A stretch of 64,000 nt of DNA from Paenibacillus glucanolyticus NBRC 15330 (lineage in GTDB: Bacteria > Bacillota > Bacilli > Paenibacillales > Paenibacillaceae): contig NZ_BIMC01000009.1 of NCBI RefSeq assembly GCF_004000885.1, forward strand, positions 62,001 to 126,000, given 5' to 3'. A program made the position numbers and the translations under genes. Below the pieces are notes generated by a model. That model was not told where the DNA came from, did no database searches, and worked only from the letters and a program-made list of their open reading frames with translations. Below, in pieces: positions 29,406 to 37,884 of this stretch; position 1 is the stretch's first letter, and each line of letters begins with the position of its first letter.

Positions 29406-30368
29406 TTACATAATGGATTGCTTGGTGAATTTTTTGAACACCCCGTTGGCGAGCAGCAACAAGATGATACTTACGATGGAGTTAAACATCCCGATTGCCG
29501 TACCGAATGAGAAACGTCCCATGCCAAGCCCATAGTTCAGTGCATACAGATCCAATACTTCCGAGTAATCAACCACCAGCGGGTTGCCCAGCAAAAACTG
29601 CTTCTCGAAACCGATACTGATCAGATGCCCGATCGACATGATCATCAGAATAGCAATCGTAGGAGCGATGCTGGGCAGCGTGATATGCCATATCTGGCGA
29701 ATCCGGCTCGCACCGTCGACCTTGGCTGCCTCAAACTGCTCCTGGTCAATCCCTGAAATCGCTGCCAAGTAAATGATCGCGCTCCAGCCCATTTCCTTCC
29801 ATATATCTGAACCCGTTACGATATACCAGAACAGATTCCCTTGAGCCATAAACTGTATCGGCTGATCGATGAAGCCCAGCCACATCAGCAGCTGATTGAC
29901 AGCGCCTCCATCTGTGGACAGCATCTTGGTTACGATACCGGCTACCACAACCCAGGACACAAAATGCGGGAGATAAGATATCGTCTGTACCGTCCTCTTG
30001 AATACGCTTCCACGAAGCTCATTCAACAAGACTGCGAATAGAATCGGAATCGTAAATCCGACAATCAATCCCATGAAACTCATGGCGAGTGTATTTCGCA
30101 GCACCAGATAAAACTTATCGTCAGAGAACAGGGCGATGAAATGGTCCAGACCCACCCACTTCTGGTCAAATATGCCCCTGCCGGGCTTATAATTCTGGAA
30201 TGCCATCAACCAGCCCCATACCGGCATGTAACTGAAGATGAACACAATGACGATAAATGGGAGCGACATTCCATACAGTACTTTCTGCTCTTTGAAAGTG
30301 GCCCAGAAGCCTTTCTTTCTCTTTGCGGCAGGTTGGATGCTGCCTTCTGTCTTTGTTACCGCTTTCAA
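29406..30368 (-). CDS. Carbohydrate ABC transporter permease (LplB/YteP-type)
   Basis: A 320-residue permease with six helices and the EAA loop EQFEAAKVDGASRIRQIWHITLPS. The conserved FSYMPVWGWLMAFQNYKPGRGIF segment marks the LplB/YteP group. Translation appears to begin at TTG 30368, as GAGGGG lies five bases upstream and no ATG is near; TTG starts are usual for weakly translated Firmicute genes. It is the first gene of the operon. No ATPase gene is linked. Confidence 0.92.
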   Translation of the reverse strand: MKAVTKTEGSIQPAAKRKKGFWATFKEQKVLYGMSLPFIVIVFIFSYMPVWGWLMAFQNYKPGRGIFDQKWVGLDHFIALFSDDKFYLVLRNTLAMSFMGLIVGFTIPILFAVLLNELRGSVFKRTVQTISYLPHFVSWVVVAGIVTKMLSTDGGAVNQLLMWLGFIDQPIQFMAQGNLFWYIVTGSDIWKEMGWSAIIYLAAISGIDQEQFEAAKVDGASRIRQIWHITLPSIAPTIAILMIMSIGHLISIGFEKQFLLGNPLVVDYSEVLDLYALNYGLGMGRFSFGTAIGMFNSIVSIILLLLANGVFKKFTKQSIM

Positions 30369-30470
30369 ACCAACCCCTCCTCTCTTGTATATTCTGATGA
30401 TAAACCAGGCTGCGGCAGGGAAGTACCCAAAGGATTGGCTTAAAAATCATATAAAAATTAGACATTAACG

Positions 30471-30667
30471 GTGGGAGTGAAAATGCGAAAGACCTCTACA
30501 CCGCTCCGTGTCCGGATCGTATCTCCGATCGCTGTTAAACCCGGGAAACTTCGATTGACACGGGGCGGTGGTTTCCCGGCTTTAAAAGGTGACCGCTGCC
30601 GCTTCTCCGATACGATTCCGGCCCCTCCGCTCTATGCTTCGCAGCATTCGGCTCCCACGGTAATGCC
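30471..30667 (+). repeat. Diverged intergenic repeat element, copy A
   Basis: This non-coding block resembles copy B (47609-47850) in the same orientation. Shared landmarks in the same order are CTCCG..GGAT, TCCGATCGCTGTT, a short ACTTC/CCTTCTGA-like segment, GCTT then CGCTTCTCC, CCTCCG/GCTCCG and a CTCCC end. The beginning (GTGGGAGTG) is roughly inverted relative to the end (GCTCCCAC). Open frames here lack family signatures and I do not call them genes. Confidence 0.45.
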
Positions 30668-30685
30668 TTGGGGGAGGAACAGGAA

Positions 30686-30717
30686 AAACAAAAAGACGCG
30701 TGCCTTAGTCGCGTCTT
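30686..30717 (-). terminator. Terminator downstream of the second response regulator
   Basis: A perfect 8-bp stem, AAGACGCG/CGCGTCTT, around a 9-base loop is followed on the minus strand by TTTTTGTTTTT. It lies about 175 bases beyond the response regulator stop; the bases between hold nothing recognisable. Confidence 0.82.
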
Positions 30718-30891
30718 AAAGGGCAGCGATATATGAAAGTATTTATGGCGCGGAGCTGCTTGAAGCCTATTTGCCGTGTGCCGGCTCACTGCGGTTACTC
30801 ATGCGATACTCTGTCACAATGGGCTGTATAACCTCGGCGCCACATCCGGGCTCGGTCACATTGTGCGAATCAGCGTTACGGCACGGCTAAA

Positions 30892-32445
30892 TTACAGATC
30901 CAGCTCCTTGCGGTAGTTGGACGGGGATGTGCCGACGTATTTTTTAAACTTGCTGTGGAAATAGTCCACGTTGGTATAACCTACCTTCTCCGCGACCTGA
31001 TACACCTTCATGCCCTGCTTCAAAAAATCCTTGGCTTTGCTGATCCGGACCTTGTCGAGATAGGTATTAAAATATTCTCCGGTTGTATTCTTGAACATTT
31101 TCCCTAAATAAGCGCTGTTGTAATTAAATACCGACGCCAGGGTTTCCAGCTTGATATTCTCGCTGTAATTGCGCTGGATCAAATCCATGATCCGCTTCAT
31201 CTCCTGGTCCCGCCCCCCCTTGCCTGCCTGCCAGATCAGCTCCTCCAGGAATTGCGATGAATGCTGGCATAAATCATGCGCCGTCCGCTGACGGAATATC
31301 GCGGCGATCCGATCCGAATATTCCTTCGTCCGCGACTGGAGCTCGGTATGATGCTGCATCAGCTTGTTGTACACGCCGGTGAGGAGCGCAACGAACGAAC
31401 GCTTCATTCCCTCCTCGCTGTATCCCTCATGGACCATGGCATAAGCGGCGGAGCGCAGCAGATTTCGCTGCACCTCGACATTGCCCACATCCACGGCATA
31501 ATAGAGCTGTTCCATCCACTGCAACGGATCATAGGGTTGCTGCTCGTCGCGTGAAATGTCACCCGCAAATCGCTCAGATCCAGAGAATAATAGCTCCCCC
31601 GGCGCATAGAAGAAGCGTTCGCGAATTCGTTCCTTGGCACAGCGGTAAGAGCTTGGGACCTCCTCCAGACGGTGAGCCTGGCGTCCTAGAGAAGATGTAA
31701 TTGCAGTGCCTGCAAGACTTGCAGCTCCTTCCGCCATCTGAAGCAGCTCCTTCCTTCCACCTGCCGTCAGAACCGGAATCGGCATTAGAATGCCGATATA
31801 GTCATGCATTGAAAATACCACGCCATGCCCCTGTTCCTCAAAAGCCTCAATCAGCCTGTTTTTCAACAGATGGCTGCCCTCCTGCCCGGATTCAACATGC
31901 CGATGATCATGGATAAGCAGCACCTGATAATGATTCCATAACAGCCCCATCTTCTCGGCGATTTGCCGCCAAGCCGGGTCCGGCTTACTCTCCTGGCTGA
32001 ACCAGGTTTGAATGAACTGCTCACGACTCATATCGGAAGCTGCTCTGTTCAATGTCCTCCATTCCTGCTCTTGTTCTATCGCTTCCTTAATCTGAAGCAA
32101 ATATTGGCGAAGCTCCTCTTCATCTACCGGTTTCAGAAGGTACCCGTCAACGCGGTGGGAGATGGCCCGCTTGGCATAATCAAAATCAGCGTATCCGCTC
32201 AGGATCAACAGATGAATCGCAGCATCCACGGTCCGTATGGCTTCAATTAGCCGTAATCCGTCCATACCTGGCATTCGAATATCAACCAGCATCACATCAG
32301 GGGCTAGGTGTCTGTGCTTCTCCAATGCCTCGCTCCCGTTCGCTGCTGTGCCCACAATCTGATACCCCAGTTCGCCCCAAGGCACAATGCTTTTCAACCC
32401 CTCACGCAGCTTGGGTTCGTCATCCACGATTAACACTCTCAACAT
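30892..32445 (-). CDS. Response regulator with AraC-type DNA-binding domain, YesN-type
   Basis: A 517-residue regulator. The receiver domain (1-120) has DDE, the phosphoacceptor Asp in VMLVDIRMPGMDGL and K in YLLKP. The C-terminal 100 residues are an AraC double helix-turn-helix (LETLASVFNYNSAYLGKMFKN; YQVAEKVGYTNVDYFHSKFKK). ATG 32445 follows AGGAGGAGAGAAGG; an earlier in-frame start would overlap far into the kinase gene. It overlaps the kinase gene by 26 bases. The likely target is the importer operon at 26670-30368, which lies just downstream on the same strand. Confidence 0.93.
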   Translation of the reverse strand: MLRVLIVDDEPKLREGLKSIVPWGELGYQIVGTAANGSEALEKHRHLAPDVMLVDIRMPGMDGLRLIEAIRTVDAAIHLLILSGYADFDYAKRAISHRVDGYLLKPVDEEELRQYLLQIKEAIEQEQEWRTLNRAASDMSREQFIQTWFSQESKPDPAWRQIAEKMGLLWNHYQVLLIHDHRHVESGQEGSHLLKNRLIEAFEEQGHGVVFSMHDYIGILMPIPVLTAGGRKELLQMAEGAASLAGTAITSSLGRQAHRLEEVPSSYRCAKERIRERFFYAPGELLFSGSERFAGDISRDEQQPYDPLQWMEQLYYAVDVGNVEVQRNLLRSAAYAMVHEGYSEEGMKRSFVALLTGVYNKLMQHHTELQSRTKEYSDRIAAIFRQRTAHDLCQHSSQFLEELIWQAGKGGRDQEMKRIMDLIQRNYSENIKLETLASVFNYNSAYLGKMFKNTTGEYFNTYLDKVRISKAKDFLKQGMKVYQVAEKVGYTNVDYFHSKFKKYVGTSPSNYRKELDL

Positions 32446-34228
32446 CCTTCTCTCCTCCTGTCGGAATCCTGAATTCAATACGTGTTCCAGTTCCCGGTTC
32501 ACTATATATGATCAGCCCCGCTTCAGGGCCGTAGGTGAGCTGCAGACGAACATGAACGTTACGGAGCCCGATCCGTCCGCCGTCCTTCTCGTCGGTATCG
32601 TTCAAATAGCCATAGATCATCTTTAACCGGTCCAAAGATATGCCCGCTCCATTGTCCTCGGTGATGACGTGCAGCATCCCTTCGGCGGCCGTGACCCTAA
32701 CCCTTATGAAGGTACCCTCTTCCTTGTGATCCATCCCGTGTATGACCGCATTCTCGACAAGCGGCTGGATGATCAAGGGCGGGATTCTGACGTGATTCGC
32801 ATCGGGATCCACCTGAAGCTCATATTTCAGACGATCCTCGTAGCGGAATTTTTGAATGTCGAGATAACACTGCACCATCTCGATCTCGTCCTTAATCGTT
32901 GTTTTTCCACTGCCCACCTCGAGGTTGCTCCGCATCATTTTGCCAAGCAGCCGCACAATTCTGGCGATTTCACTCTCACCCTTGAGATGCGCCTCCATGC
33001 GAATGGACTCCAGCGCGTTAAACAGAAAATGCGGATTGATCTGGCTGGCCATCATTTTGAATTTGATTTCGTTCTGCTTCTGCTCCATTAACCGCTTCTG
33101 TTCGTTGGACTCCTGCACTTCGTTCATCAGGTCGTTAACATTGCCCACCATGGAGTTGAACTGACGCGACAGTTGGCCGATTTCATCCTTGCCGTCAATG
33201 GCCATGGCAACGCCAAGGTTACCCGTACCCACCTTCGTAATATGTTTGCTGAGACGCAGCAACCGGTTAGAGATCAGCGCAGAGAAGCTGTAAATGAGGA
33301 TAACGGCCAACAGCAGACTCACAATAATAACCGTCATTGCCAGCTTGCTGATTCGGTTGGCATCCGACACAATGCTGTCGATCGAAAAAATGGAGATAAT
33401 ACGCAGGCCGTTTACGCCCGATTCCGTATTCAACGGCTCAATCAGAACTTTGGAGGCTTCATCGTCAATGACGGATTCATAGCTTCCACTGGCGTTGTAC
33501 ACAGCGCCGTTGTTATCATGAATTTCCGCCAAAGTCTTTCCGTACAGCTCCGGGCGGTTGGCCGCAACGATATTGTTCTTGCTGTCTACTATAATCGTGT
33601 CGAACGTTTCCTGGCTCAGAATCGTATTCAGCAAGCCGGTGTTCACGTTAATCACCAATACACCCAGATTGTCCTTGCTTCCCAGGTCGACCCCTTTAAT
33701 CAGGCTGAGGTATACCTTCTGATCCCGTTCATCTCGAACATAATCCCAGTAGATGACGCCGATATTGTCTTCGGCTCGCCGATACCACTCGGTTCTCCTG
33801 ATTTCACCCTCCGGGTATATGAATTCCCAATTGTTCAGCATGGTGGGGTTGTCGCTATAAAAGCGAATATTCGATATTTCCTTATACATCCGAATGGCCT
33901 GCTGCAAGTCAGGGTACTCCCTGTATGCTACAAATACGTCGTATACGCTTTCATATTGCCGGTTGGCAACATTCTTCAGACGCTCATCATACGATAGGCG
34001 ATAGGATAAATCGTCCGCCACGTTGATAACTTCGGTTGACCGTTTCTTAATGCGGTCCACATTCTGATAAGCCTGTTCCAAAGCATTGTTCAAAGCGAAT
34101 TTCCGGAGCTCTCCCGTAAGGAATATCCCCACGATGGCCACCGGTACAAAAACCACAACAACAAAGGACAATATTAGTTTGTTGCGGATCTTCATGTCGT
34201 TCATAATTTGAATGAAATTGGATAACAT
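32420..34228 (-). CDS. Sensor histidine kinase, YesM-type
   Basis: About 602 residues with a first membrane helix near residues 18-38, an extracellular sensor of about 250 residues, a second helix, a HAMP domain, and the His_kinase motif MASQINPHFLFNALESIRMEA followed by an HATPase domain (LVENAVIHGM; EDNGAGI). A longer start at 34264 lacks a ribosome site; ATG 34228 has AGGAG 12 bases away. It forms a coupled pair with the regulator that follows. A cre-like site lies at 34271-34285. Ligand unknown; an oligosaccharide of the adjacent importer is likely. Confidence 0.9.
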   Translation of the reverse strand: MLSNFIQIMNDMKIRNKLILSFVVVVFVPVAIVGIFLTGELRKFALNNALEQAYQNVDRIKKRSTEVINVADDLSYRLSYDERLKNVANRQYESVYDVFVAYREYPDLQQAIRMYKEISNIRFYSDNPTMLNNWEFIYPEGEIRRTEWYRRAEDNIGVIYWDYVRDERDQKVYLSLIKGVDLGSKDNLGVLVINVNTGLLNTILSQETFDTIIVDSKNNIVAANRPELYGKTLAEIHDNNGAVYNASGSYESVIDDEASKVLIEPLNTESGVNGLRIISIFSIDSIVSDANRISKLAMTVIIVSLLLAVILIYSFSALISNRLLRLSKHITKVGTGNLGVAMAIDGKDEIGQLSRQFNSMVGNVNDLMNEVQESNEQKRLMEQKQNEIKFKMMASQINPHFLFNALESIRMEAHLKGESEIARIVRLLGKMMRSNLEVGSGKTTIKDEIEMVQCYLDIQKFRYEDRLKYELQVDPDANHVRIPPLIIQPLVENAVIHGMDHKEEGTFIRVRVTAAEGMLHVITEDNGAGISLDRLKMIYGYLNDTDEKDGGRIGLRNVHVRLQLTYGPEAGLIIYSEPGTGTRIEFRIPTGGEKDVESVNRG

Positions 34229-34270
34229 CGGACCGTCTCGCTCCTGTCCTCTAGTCTTCGGCATTTTTTT

Positions 34271-34285
34271 AGGAAAGCGATTACA
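34271..34285 (+). promoter_or_regulatory. cre-like site upstream of the second kinase/regulator pair
   Basis: AGGAAAGCGATTACA differs at one position from the catabolite-responsive consensus WTGNAANCGNWNNCW. It lies about 43 bases upstream of the kinase start. CcpA control is plausible but unproven. Confidence 0.35.
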
Positions 34286-34362
34286 AAACAGTGCACTTAT
34301 GCTTGCCGCAGGCCTATTATATCAGCATTGCCATTCATCCAAGGCCAACTAAAATATGGAAG

Positions 34363-34397
34363 AAGCCCGACTCCAACACAAGGCTGGTCCGGGCTTA
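34363..34397 (-). terminator. Terminator of the alpha-xylosidase gene
   Basis: An AAGCCCGGAC/GTCGGGCTT stem with a loop of about 15 bases is followed on the minus strand by CTTCTTCC. It lies about 80 bases after the GH31 stop and separates it from the kinase gene. The T-run is interrupted. Confidence 0.55.
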
Positions 34398-34474
34398 TCT
34401 TCGCTATGTTTTTTTCCTTAATAAGCAAACCTTCTACTTCATGCCAGAAACCTCTACAGACAAGTGTTGTACTC

Positions 34475-36805
34475 TTATCCTGCCAGCACTGCTGAGAAGC
34501 TCACCGCTGGTTGTCCTGCTTCTACTTGAATCTGACCCTCTTGTAGACTCGCCCCTGAGCCCTCGACGGATGACACGGCTCCTGTCCCGTGCAGCCTCAC
34601 GGAGAATGGCTTGCCGCTGCCTTCCACCACCGTAAAGTCAATGCGGTTTCCTGCGCGTACGGCCCGCACGACCAGCTCGCTCTCTCCGCTCATGCTGCGA
34701 ACCGTGACGGATGCCTCGCTGCCGTCTTCCAGCGTATATAGACCAAGCTCTACACCGTCTGCATAGTCATATTCCGGACGGGCATCATTCGAACCGAGGG
34801 CAACAAACGAGTTGCCGCGTACAAACAATGGCAGTCCAAGGAAATCGTACGTTTCCTTGCGCCAGGATCCGCCCTCCACGGTGTCTCCTGTTAACAGATG
34901 CGTCCAGCGGCCCTGCGGCAGGTAGTACTTCACATCCCCCTTCTCGCTGAATACCGGTGCCACAAGCAGAGAATCCCCTAACATATACTGACGATCCAGC
35001 ATCTCGACAGCCGGGTCGTCCGGGAATTCCAGGAACATGGCGCGCATGCTTGGTACGCCTTGCTCCGATGCTTGCACAGCTGTATGGAACAAATAAGGCA
35101 TCAAACGGCTCTTCAGCTTCGTGAAGAAACGCGTAACGTCAACAGCCTCTTCGTCATAAGACCATGGCACCCGGTAGGAGCTGCTGCCATGCAGACGGCT
35201 GTGACTAGACAGCAGGCCGAATGCCAGCCAGCGTTTGAACACATGCGCTGGAGCTGTATTTTCGAAACCGCCGATATCATGGCTCCAGAAGCCAAAGCCG
35301 CCGAGACCAAGGGACAAGCCCCCGCGCAGGCTCTCCGCCATCGATTCATAATCCGCATAACAATCGCCGCCCCAGTGCACAGGGAACTGCTGCCCGCCAA
35401 CCGTTGCGGAGCGAGCGAACACCGCCGCTTCGTTCTTGCCGAATTTCTCGACTAACACGTTGAATACCACTTGGTTGTATAACTGGGTGTAATAATTGTG
35501 CATTTTATGCGGATCGGAGCCGTCAAAATAAACCACATCCGTCGGAATGCGCTCACCGAAATCTGTTTTGAAACTGTCAACGCCCATATCCGTCAGCTCG
35601 CGCAGGTATCCTGCGTACCATTCGCACGCATCCGGGTTCGTGAAGTCCACAAGCGCCATGCCCGGCTGCCACAGATTCCACTGCCAAACGTCGCCGTTCT
35701 CTTTTTTCACCAGATAGCCCTTCTCACGGCCCTCCTCAAAAAGACGCGAGCGCTGGGCGATGTACGGGTTGATCCATACGCAAATTTTCAGTCCCTTTTC
35801 TTTCAGCCGCTTCAGCATGCCTTCAGGATCAGGGAACACCTCTTCATCCCACTGGAAATCCGTCCAATTGAGCCCCTTCATCCAGAAGCAGTCAAAGTGG
35901 AAGACCTGCAGAGGAATATCGCGCTCCAGCATACCGTCAACAAAAGAGTTTACAGTGTCTTCGTCATATTGCGTGGTAAAAGACGTCGACAGCCACAATC
36001 CGAAGGTCCAAGCCGGCGGCAGTGCCGGTTTCCCCGTCAGATTCGTATATTTGTCCAGGACGCCTTTCGGGTCCGGTCCGTCGATGATGAAATATTCCAG
36101 GGACTCTCCTGGCACACTGAACTGCACCTTCTTCACTTTTTCCGATGCTACTTCAAAGGATACGAGATCCGGCTGGTTCACAAACACACCATATCCTTTG
36201 TTCGTGATGTAGAATGGAATGTTTTTATAGGCCTGCTCGGAGCTTGTGCCGCCGTCCTGGTTCCATATGTCCACAGCCTGACCGTTCTTCACAAACGAAG
36301 TGAAGCGCTCGCCAAGTCCGTATACCCATTCGCCGACGCCAAGGTCCAGCTCTTCGCGCATGTAGGCCTGTCCGCCGTCTTCCACGATATGCGCCATGGA
36401 TTTGGCCCTGCTGCCGGTGATGCGCTCGCCTCCCCTATAGAAGTGAACCGACCATTCCGGCCCCTTCCTGATCACAACGCTCAGATTGCCGCTGCGAAGA
36501 ACAGCCTCCTGCTCGTTCTCTTCTATGACCGTGTGGTCACCTTCATTCCCATACAATTGAAATGCAGGACCGCGATCTCGTACCCCCGCATAGTGAACCA
36601 GCTTAACGCCGATGACGCCGGGTGCCGGCGAATGAAATTGCACGGTGATCAGTTGGGCATTAATTGTGGCTCCTCTTCCCGGAATGGGTGCCGTAGATGC
36701 ATAAGCCGTCAGCGTGTTTCCTTTTACCGCGAAATCATAAGCCTGAACCGCTCCCGAAACGGAGTAACCCTCCCGGATAAGCCAGTTGCCGTCCGTAAAT
36801 TTCAT
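34475..36805 (-). CDS. GH31 alpha-xylosidase, YicI-type
   Basis: A 776-residue glycoside hydrolase family 31 enzyme with no signal peptide. The nucleophile is D415 (FKTDFGERIP) and the acid/base D481 (WGGDC), matching E. coli YicI D416 and D482. The pair C306-F307 in HFDCFWMK is the YicI feature linked to preference for xylose over glucose. The start, MKFTDGNWLIREGYSVSGA, also matches YicI. It releases alpha-1,6-xylose from the non-reducing end of xyloglucan-type oligosaccharides (isoprimeverose unit). It is divergent from the AraC regulator at 37006, which probably controls it, and a cre-like site lies between them. Confidence 0.93.
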   Translation of the reverse strand: MKFTDGNWLIREGYSVSGAVQAYDFAVKGNTLTAYASTAPIPGRGATINAQLITVQFHSPAPGVIGVKLVHYAGVRDRGPAFQLYGNEGDHTVIEENEQEAVLRSGNLSVVIRKGPEWSVHFYRGGERITGSRAKSMAHIVEDGGQAYMREELDLGVGEWVYGLGERFTSFVKNGQAVDIWNQDGGTSSEQAYKNIPFYITNKGYGVFVNQPDLVSFEVASEKVKKVQFSVPGESLEYFIIDGPDPKGVLDKYTNLTGKPALPPAWTFGLWLSTSFTTQYDEDTVNSFVDGMLERDIPLQVFHFDCFWMKGLNWTDFQWDEEVFPDPEGMLKRLKEKGLKICVWINPYIAQRSRLFEEGREKGYLVKKENGDVWQWNLWQPGMALVDFTNPDACEWYAGYLRELTDMGVDSFKTDFGERIPTDVVYFDGSDPHKMHNYYTQLYNQVVFNVLVEKFGKNEAAVFARSATVGGQQFPVHWGGDCYADYESMAESLRGGLSLGLGGFGFWSHDIGGFENTAPAHVFKRWLAFGLLSSHSRLHGSSSYRVPWSYDEEAVDVTRFFTKLKSRLMPYLFHTAVQASEQGVPSMRAMFLEFPDDPAVEMLDRQYMLGDSLLVAPVFSEKGDVKYYLPQGRWTHLLTGDTVEGGSWRKETYDFLGLPLFVRGNSFVALGSNDARPEYDYADGVELGLYTLEDGSEASVTVRSMSGESELVVRAVRAGNRIDFTVVEGSGKPFSVRLHGTGAVSSVEGSGASLQEGQIQVEAGQPAVSFSAVLAG

Positions 36806-36847
36806 GCTATATACCGCCCTTCTATATTTGGTAAATTGAACTTTATG

Positions 36848-36862
36848 ATGTAAGCGTTATAA
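36848..36862 (+). promoter_or_regulatory. cre-like site in the xylosidase/AraC intergenic region
   Basis: ATGTAAGCGTTATAA differs at one position (penultimate C) from the cre consensus. It lies just downstream of the -10 box at 36867-36872 of the xylosidase promoter, a position suited to CcpA roadblock repression. Confidence 0.5.
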
Positions 36863-36866
36863 TGTC

Positions 36867-36872
36867 ATTATA
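36867..36872 (-). promoter_or_regulatory. -10 box for the alpha-xylosidase gene
   Basis: TATAAT on the minus strand, 62 bases before the start codon. There is no good -35 at 16-18 bases, as expected of an activator-dependent promoter. Upstream lie two ACTATCRGT repeats 42 bases apart (36892 and 36934). Confidence 0.5.
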
Positions 36873-37005
36873 CTGATCTATTTTTACCCATACTATCAGT
36901 ATTCGATCTATATATAGCACAATATTGACGAAAACTATCGGTTTACCAATTTCGATTTCAATTCTAATTCCACTTCACGCATTCCACTTCCAAGGGGGAT
37001 TCCAT

Positions 37006-37884
37006 ATGGATCAATCTTTTCGTCAATCGTTAAAAGAAAGCACCATCCACGGGAATGAACGGTTTCCGTTCGGCGCCTACTGGTATCACTTTGCCCCCGG
37101 TGCCCATGTGGTAGACTCCCATTGGCATAAAGAAGCGGAAATTTTTTACGTCATGGAAGGGGAGGTTCTGTTTCAGATTGATTCGGAATATATTCCTGTT
37201 CGGACGGGTGAAGCGATATTTATCGACGGAGGCGACCTCCATACCGGACATGCCCAGGGCGACCAAGGGTGCAGCTTCTGCGCCATGGTGTTCGATTTCG
37301 GCATGCTTGCAAGCCCCCACTATGATCTTGTTCAGGAGGGCATGATTATCCCGTTTCAGGAGCGGAGGGCAACCTTCCCAAGACGGATGACCTCCGAAAC
37401 CGATGACAGGCTGCTTGGACATATAAAGGAAATGATTGGGTTATCGGAGCAAAAGCCTGCCGGTTATGAGGCCGCTATAAAGGGACATCTGTTTCTCATG
37501 TTGTTTGAAGCTGCATCCACTGGAAGGCTGGCAAACCGAAGCCGGAGCGAGACCGCTGATATCACGAGGACCGAGCGCTTGAAAAAGGTGATTCTCTACA
37601 TTCAGAATCATTACCACCGCCCCATCCGGCTGAGTGAGCTGGCAGAGCTCATTCCGATGAGCGAAGGCCAATTCTGCCGGTTCTTTAAATCCATGACCGG
37701 GCAAACCCCCGTGGATTATATGAACTCCTATCGCGTTCGCCAAGCGGCAGAGCTGCTTCGGCAGCCGGACAATAAAATATCCGACATCGCACTCGATGTC
37801 GGATTTGGACACATCAGTTATTTTGTTCGGGTATTCCGAAAGATCATGAACTGCACACCATCGGAGTATCGGAAGAAATTATAA
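37006..37884 (+). CDS. AraC-family transcriptional regulator with cupin sensor domain
   Basis: A 292-residue regulator. The N-terminal cupin (about 20-110) has YWYHFAPGAHVVDSHWHKEAEIFYVMEGE and a sugar-binding beta-barrel pattern. The C-terminal AraC double helix-turn-helix (about 190-290) has IRLSELAELIPMSEGQFCRFFKS and ISDIALDVGFGHISYFVRVFRK. ATG 37006 follows AAGGGGG; a longer frame starting at 36925 lacks such a site. It is divergent from the alpha-xylosidase gene and its stop overlaps the stop of the convergent chitinase gene by 6 bases. The likely role is sugar-responsive activation of the xylosidase promoter. Confidence 0.92.
   Translation: MDQSFRQSLKESTIHGNERFPFGAYWYHFAPGAHVVDSHWHKEAEIFYVMEGEVLFQIDSEYIPVRTGEAIFIDGGDLHTGHAQGDQGCSFCAMVFDFGMLASPHYDLVQEGMIIPFQERRATFPRRMTSETDDRLLGHIKEMIGLSEQKPAGYEAAIKGHLFLMLFEAASTGRLANRSRSETADITRTERLKKVILYIQNHYHRPIRLSELAELIPMSEGQFCRFFKSMTGQTPVDYMNSYRVRQAAELLRQPDNKISDIALDVGFGHISYFVRVFRKIMNCTPSEYRKKL

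Noticed and set aside
30471..30719. 82-codon frame with MGVKMRKTSTPLRV start
   Set aside because: Overlaps repeat copy A, lacks a family signature, and is followed by a terminator that reads the other way.
35498..36853. Long open frame of about 450 codons on the plus strand across the xylosidase gene
   Set aside because: It is antisense to a well-conserved GH31 gene with intact catalytic residues, has no family pattern and no suitable ribosome site.
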